From Massiliimalia sp050943535 (GTDB lineage Bacteria; Bacillota; Clostridia; Oscillospirales; Ruminococcaceae): 64,000 bases of DNA. Position numbers and translations under genes: made by a program. The stretch lies in NCBI GenBank assembly GCA_050943535.1, contig JBMNPJ010000011.1, positions 28,029-92,028 on the forward strand, given 5' to 3'. Under the pieces are notes generated by a model. It saw only the letters and a program-made list of their open reading frames with translations, was not told the DNA's origin and did no database searches. The stretch's first letter is position 1. The number at the start of each line of letters is the position of its first letter. Shown piece by piece: positions 60,085-64,000 of this stretch.

Positions 60085-60123
60085 ACAGGCTCTCTGCTTT
60101 TCGGGCAGAGAGCCTGTTTGTTT
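60085..60123 (+). terminator. Terminator after the lipoprotein gene
   Basis: A perfect 13-base stem (60085-60097 with 60105-60117) followed by a T-rich tail. Confidence 0.88.
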
Positions 60124-60134
60124 GAGCTTAAAGA

Positions 60135-60190
60135 AAAAAGAGCTAACTGACGAATCAAAATCAGTTAGCTCTCTTTTTATTTATAAATCA
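60135..60190 (+). repeat. Second copy of the GNAT terminator sequence
   Basis: AGCTAACTGAC, then AATCAAAATCAGTTAGCT, then TCTTTTTAT and AAATCA, as at 56818-56863. This makes a direct repeat of about 45 bases around the XRE-kinase-lipoprotein unit. Confidence 0.75.
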
Positions 60191-60415
60191 TGAAAAAATG
60201 TTGCCAAATGGTTGCCGTACTAGGTTTTCATTTTTAAAAACCCGGTATTTCGGCAAAATTTGGTTCTTTGGTTACTCCCATTCGCTCCTGTCAGAAGTTT
60301 TCTAAACAGATTTGCTTACGGGGTTTAGCTCAGAGTATTGGTATTCTTCTCATTATTCAGATAGTAGAGGCTATCTGATTTTTTGTTGCCATGGTGTTGC
60401 CAAAGAAAAGGCAAA
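60191..60415. other. Non-coding gap between the kinase unit and the ATPase gene
   Basis: No gene or promoter that I can support. Two similar segments, GTTGCCAAATGGTTGCC (60200) and GTTGCCATGGTGTTGCC (60385), bracket it. They may be remnants of a mobile-element junction. Confidence 0.35.
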
Positions 60416-62671
60416 TTAAAGTCCTTTAACCTTGGTGAAGAGTTCCTTTAATGCCCAATCAGAAATATCTATTAGTGGCTCAAACATAAAAGAATTTAAG
60501 TGTATGCTTTCAGGCGTGATAAGATTTACTTCCTCGATTATAACTTTTTGCTCTGATGTTAAGAACGGCTCTGCTTGTTTATACCATTCTCTTGTTTGAT
60601 TACTGCTTGCATCTACGCAGATTTGCCCATTTGCTGTAATTATATTCTGCATAAATTTTTCTGTTAAAAGCCGAATTGCAATCGCAATAACCAATTTATG
60701 ATCCAAAAGCACTTCGTTAGTATTATCTGCAACACAAAGGTTTGCGATTCTAATAATTGCTGAATAGTAATTCTCATCAACACCAGAAAAGGGAACTCCA
60801 TTAAGAAAATGACTGACTAGATTCCACAAATCTGAGACCCTCGTAGATTGCGTATCAAGTGGTGTGGTTTTCAAATGTAGGAAACAGGTTAGTTTCGCAT
60901 ATCTACTGGTAGGTCCGGTGTCCATTTCACTATATTCGCACAAGTTTCTGTAGAATGGAATACTTGATATTAAAAGCTTCTTCTTTTCATCGTTATTAAT
61001 GTTTCCATCTTTGATGCCGGAAATCACAACATTCTTAAAAAAGTCCTTTTGATACTTGAATTCCGTAACTGAAGTAACACCTTCTTCATCACGCTGTGCA
61101 ATAAAACAATTCGAGCGATTTACACCCAATCTTAGTTTTACTGTCCTATAAAAGTCAAAATTATGTGTGAGAATAAGCAAATCAATACCAGAGGTGTTAC
61201 CGAGGTCGTTAAGATACTCAATAATGGCATACTTGTTCTTATAATCAAACGAATCTGCTATATCATCTGCAATTATTAAGAACTGTCCGCCACCAGCACT
61301 CGCTTGTTGCCTAATTCTTTCAAGATCAAACAAAATATACAGCAGATAAAGTGCTCTTTTTTCGCCAGTACTCAATGATCCCATTAAATCATCTTTTTTT
61401 AGCGTAGCGCTCTGTTGTGCAGTAACCCCTCGAGTATATTTGAATGACAGATTTGGTGCTTCATCTTTTAGCAAGAAGTTAGCTTTGTTTTCAATCTGAA
61501 CCTCAAATGGAACACGAAATCGTCTATTAAACTCATTAACTACCGCTTGCCATCTTGCCGATTGTGCAGCAGCCTGTTCATACAACGCCCGAATTTGAAT
61601 TGTATATTGCGAAATTCTACCATAGTAATCAGCAAAGGGAGTGTCAAGTTTTGAAAAGCAATCAAGCCATGTTTGAATCTTTAAGGCATTAATGTCTCTT
61701 AACGCAGGAATTATTTCGCGATGGGAGATAATAATATCACGGAGTCGCGAAACATTTTCATTAGCAGTAAGTAGTTTTTTTAGTTTTTGAAAAACTGTAC
61801 TTAATTGAGGTGTTGCATAAATACGCTCTAATTGCTCATCTACTGCAGCTCTCCACTCATCAAGTGAATGAATAACTGTAATTCCGTCTTTTAAGTGAAT
61901 AGTGTGTTGTGCATTAAAGAGATTATGTTTTGCCAATTCTTTGCCGAGAGTTTCTGCATTTCTATCGGTAAACCCGTCACTCAATATAGGGTTATTTTCC
62001 AAAAGATTGTTAAGATTCTCAATATATTCCTCAATCGAACTAACAAATTCTCGCTTACTATATACGGCCAACACTTTATCGTTAAACAATTCTGAATAAG
62101 TACAATCATTCAAATAATCGAGTACCTGTCGATTTTCAATGAGCTCATGTATTTTTTCAAAAACATCCGTCCAATCGGAAGTGTTGTCCAGCCCTAAATC
62201 AGCAATTATTTTTCCTTTAATCTGGGGCTTAGTTAAACCAGTCAGAGTCCTCAGTTTATCCTCAATTTGCCGAATTTCGCCGCTAAACTGAGCCATAAGA
62301 ACATTATATTCATTTCTTGTAGTTTCATCTGCCAATAAAGTACTTACAGTTTCTTTAGTAAATTCAAATGAATCAGTAAATGTATTGACAACATATATTC
62401 TATCCGTTGGCGTTAGAGTTGTCGCGGCATTGGCTGAACTAAAAACATACTGACTTGTATAATGTGTTACCGAGTAACTACTAACTGCATCTCGAAAAAT
62501 GCGGTCACTTGTTTCTGCTCCTTTTGAAATGTCATCAAATACCTTTGCTAACGAACTTTTCATTACTCCGTTAGGCGCATATATCATAGCTTTGTTACAG
62601 CGAGAAAAATTGATATTAGGTAGATTAAACAGTTTTAATCCATAACAGTTTTCAAAATGCCCACTAAGCAT
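60416..62671 (-). CDS. Large ABC/SMC-type AAA ATPase, defence-like
   Basis: A 751-residue ATPase of the AAA_13/RecF-SMC group. The P-loop is APNGVMKSS (32-40). A long helical region (about 100-400) follows, then the ABC signature LSTGEKRALYLLYIL (about 433-447), Walker B FLIIADDIADSF (about 461-472) and the H-loop LTHNFDFYRT. The C-terminal 200 residues match no domain I recognise and could hold an effector. Such ATPases occur in anti-phage systems (PrrC, RloC, PARIS, Septu relatives), but none is matched exactly. GGGGGGAG precedes the start. It is AT-rich and next to a nuclease-like gene, vsr and a partial restriction-like gene. Confidence 0.8.
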   Translation of the reverse strand: MLSGHFENCYGLKLFNLPNINFSRCNKAMIYAPNGVMKSSLAKVFDDISKGAETSDRIFRDAVSSYSVTHYTSQYVFSSANAATTLTPTDRIYVVNTFTDSFEFTKETVSTLLADETTRNEYNVLMAQFSGEIRQIEDKLRTLTGLTKPQIKGKIIADLGLDNTSDWTDVFEKIHELIENRQVLDYLNDCTYSELFNDKVLAVYSKREFVSSIEEYIENLNNLLENNPILSDGFTDRNAETLGKELAKHNLFNAQHTIHLKDGITVIHSLDEWRAAVDEQLERIYATPQLSTVFQKLKKLLTANENVSRLRDIIISHREIIPALRDINALKIQTWLDCFSKLDTPFADYYGRISQYTIQIRALYEQAAAQSARWQAVVNEFNRRFRVPFEVQIENKANFLLKDEAPNLSFKYTRGVTAQQSATLKKDDLMGSLSTGEKRALYLLYILFDLERIRQQASAGGGQFLIIADDIADSFDYKNKYAIIEYLNDLGNTSGIDLLILTHNFDFYRTVKLRLGVNRSNCFIAQRDEEGVTSVTEFKYQKDFFKNVVISGIKDGNINNDEKKKLLISSIPFYRNLCEYSEMDTGPTSRYAKLTCFLHLKTTPLDTQSTRVSDLWNLVSHFLNGVPFSGVDENYYSAIIRIANLCVADNTNEVLLDHKLVIAIAIRLLTEKFMQNIITANGQICVDASSNQTREWYKQAEPFLTSEQKVIIEEVNLITPESIHLNSFMFEPLIDISDWALKELFTKVKGL

Positions 62672-62728
62672 TGCGTCTCACTCCCCCCATAAACTCTTAT
62701 GCTAAACACAAAATGTAGGAAAAGGTGA

Positions 62729-63214
62729 CTAATTTTTCTTATAAATCATTTTCCCATCGTCAATTAAAGAATTAGTAATCAGTAAGTTATATGCTCCAAT
62801 CCTTGAATGCCAATGTTTATGTTTAAAAAACGACTCCCAGTCGAGTTCTAAAATAAACTCTGGCTGATAATTCTCGTTCAGCTTGATTATAACTACATAC
62901 TCAAATAAAGGCTTAATGGAATTAATATCAGTATCTTTAGGTATTCCATAAAAAGCGCCTGTTGTATTGGTGGTGGTGCACTTGATTGAATATCTTTCAC
63001 CATTTATGCTAATAGCATCTATATTTTTAGTAGATGGTGGTGCAAATTGTAATTTGGGTAATCCTTTTGTTTTGCTGTAGTAGTCAACTACGATGTACTC
63101 GCCTAGATCCCCAGTAACATTCTTAGAGCGAATCAAATGATCCTGGCGCATTTTAGATAGCAATTCACCATAAATTTGTATTAATTCCATTCCAGAATAT
63201 TGCGAAAAATCCAT
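62729..63214 (-). CDS. PD-(D/E)XK-like small nuclease
   Basis: A 161-residue protein. Glu39 (GDLGEY), Asp66 (NIDAI) and Lys78 (YSIKCT) have the order and spacing E-x26-D-x11-x-K expected for a restriction-endonuclease fold, followed by a helix-strand segment. This resembles DUF6998-type restriction-like proteins. It ends 57 bases before the ATPase gene and so is probably in one transcript with it. The target is unknown. It may act as the cutting partner of the ATPase or as part of a restriction system encoded to the right. Confidence 0.65.
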   Translation of the reverse strand: MDFSQYSGMELIQIYGELLSKMRQDHLIRSKNVTGDLGEYIVVDYYSKTKGLPKLQFAPPSTKNIDAISINGERYSIKCTTTNTTGAFYGIPKDTDINSIKPLFEYVVIIKLNENYQPEFILELDWESFFKHKHWHSRIGAYNLLITNSLIDDGKMIYKKN

Positions 63215-63360
63215 AATATTAAATCCTTTTATTTAATTGCAAAACTACTATAGTTTTCAAATTCAAGCATACGCCAAGCCATTGCAATTGCCAAATTTTC
63301 AGCCCCAATCATATACTTGCACACCAATCAAAAACAGCGAATCCATAATTTGAATTCTTT

Positions 63361-63780
63361 TTATTTTCGATTAAGACATTGTACTAATTCTTGGATTATA
63401 GTGTTAATCTCTCTTTGTATCTGACATTCCCATAACACGACAACTGTCCATCCAAGAGCTTCAAGTTTTTGAATATGATCCTGGTCTCTTTGCTTTGTTC
63501 GCTCTATCTTGGGACCCCAGTACGCTTTATTTGACTGGCTCGTATGAGCATATCGGCTTCCGCAATCATGTCCATGCCAGTAGCATCCATGGATAAAAAT
63601 AGCTATTTTCTTCTTGGTAAATACAATATCTGGTTTACCTGGTAACGCCTTATAATTGACCCTATACCGGTATCCCATCGCAAAGAGGCGGCGGCGTACC
63701 ATCATCTCAATGCTGGTATCCTTGCTCTTGATGTGGGACATGATTTTACTTCTCCGGTCAGAAGAAATCGTATCGGCCAT
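63361..63780 (-). CDS. vsr: Very short patch repair endonuclease
   Basis: A 139-residue Vsr. The N-terminal RSKIMSHIKSKDTSIEMMVR, the metal-binding aspartate in GKPDIVF, the catalytic and zinc residues in FIHGCYWHGHDC, and WGPKIERTKQRD are all family-specific. Vsr nicks next to T:G mismatches that arise when 5-methylcytosine deaminates, and so accompanies DNA cytosine methyltransferases. Its start codon overlaps the stop of the gene to the right (TAATG), so they are co-translated. A cytosine methyltransferase is expected outside the window. Confidence 0.96.
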   Translation of the reverse strand: MADTISSDRRSKIMSHIKSKDTSIEMMVRRRLFAMGYRYRVNYKALPGKPDIVFTKKKIAIFIHGCYWHGHDCGSRYAHTSQSNKAYWGPKIERTKQRDQDHIQKLEALGWTVVVLWECQIQREINTIIQELVQCLNRK

Positions 63781-64000
63781 TATACAGTCAAATCCAGCGG
63801 CAAATCAGAAATGTCTTTTAGCCGCTTGCCCTGAACAAGCGTTTCCAAAGTTTCAACTGCATCCTCGGAACCGACTTCTTTGATAGCACGCATCAACTCA
63901 TAAAGAGCAAAGTGGTATACACAATCAATATCGCCTGTTCCTAATGCAAGTGATGCCAGACGGTTCGGCATGGGTTCCGCCGTAACTACAACGATATGAG
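63780..64000 (-). CDS. C-terminal fragment, possible type II restriction endonuclease
   Basis: The frame is open from the window edge to a stop at 63780, giving 72 residues of the C-terminus. The segment VTAEPMPNRLASLALGTGD followed by DCVYH recalls NgoMIV-type restriction endonucleases, and the coupling to vsr fits a restriction-modification locus. From this short piece the family cannot be fixed. The start of the protein is outside the window; the ATG at 63971 is internal. Confidence 0.5.
   Translation of the reverse strand, partial: HIVVVTAEPMPNRLASLALGTGDIDCVYHFALYELMRAIKEVGSEDAVETLETLVQGKRLKDISDLPLDLTV

Overview
The window looks like a chromosome segment of a moderate-GC Gram-positive anaerobe of the class Clostridia, most likely a gut Oscillospirales/Ruminococcaceae-type bacterium. 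Support comes from strong AGGAGG ribosome sites, sigma-A promoters (TTGACA-17-TATAAT), two T-box leaders, and typical Firmicutes genes: ireB, a MecA-like adaptor, DUF1292, G5/LysM/M23 protein, an acyl-CoA dehydratase activase, and a dgt-dnaG-rpoD run. The exact species cannot be read from the sequence.

Layout. 0-12.9 kb (mostly +): 3' part of a GH38 alpha-mannosidase, luxS, an M23 cell-wall hydrolase, tRNA-Arg(CCU) and tRNA-Val(GAC), a UroD-family protein, DUF1292, ktrB, a MATE exporter, a degenerate CPBP protein, tadA and a GT-C type membrane glycosyltransferase. 13-16.2 kb (-): a GH78-type protein and a membrane protein that resembles a catalytically dead S26B (SipW-type) signal peptidase. 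16.5-21.8 kb (+): a two-gene version of the large acyl-CoA dehydratase activase/HgdB-like protein and a mutarotase-like epimerase. 22.5-30 kb (+): glycan catabolism, with a PfkB sugar kinase, D-lyxose/D-mannose isomerase, a complete GH38 alpha-mannosidase and a GH78 alpha-L-rhamnosidase. 30-33.9 kb: AEC carrier, ferredoxin-type aldo/keto reductase, rpe, MecA-like adaptor. 34-39.3 kb (+): a three-gene Rnf-like membrane core (D-E-A) without RnfB, C or G and with three of four iron-sulfur cysteines replaced, then a DUF4015 protein and a phosphohexomutase. 40-52 kb (-): Rrf2 regulator, rpoD, dnaG, dgt, IMPACT/YigZ protein, rpmE, ireB, second MATE exporter, and pheST behind a Phe T-box. 52.2-56.2 kb (+): DUF6106, acpS, an rRNA methyltransferase, and a stand-alone trpB behind a T-box.

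56.2-64 kb looks accessory and several genes are more AT-rich: a GNAT acetyltransferase; a compact unit of XRE regulator, membrane Ser/Thr kinase with a leucine-rich-repeat ectodomain and a lipoprotein, bracketed by two copies of the same terminator sequence; then on the minus strand a defence-type group (partial restriction-enzyme-like gene, vsr, a PD-(D/E)XK-like nuclease and a large ABC/SMC-type ATPase).

A family of structured intergenic repeats recurs five times (about 21.8, 27.0, 30.0, 39.4 and 47.8 kb) in both orientations, always between transcription units. The most notable items are the Rnf-derived module that has lost redox residues, the kinase-LRR/lipoprotein module, the repeat family, and the ATPase/nuclease pair next to vsr. 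No rRNA, CRISPR array, transposase or intact integrase was seen.
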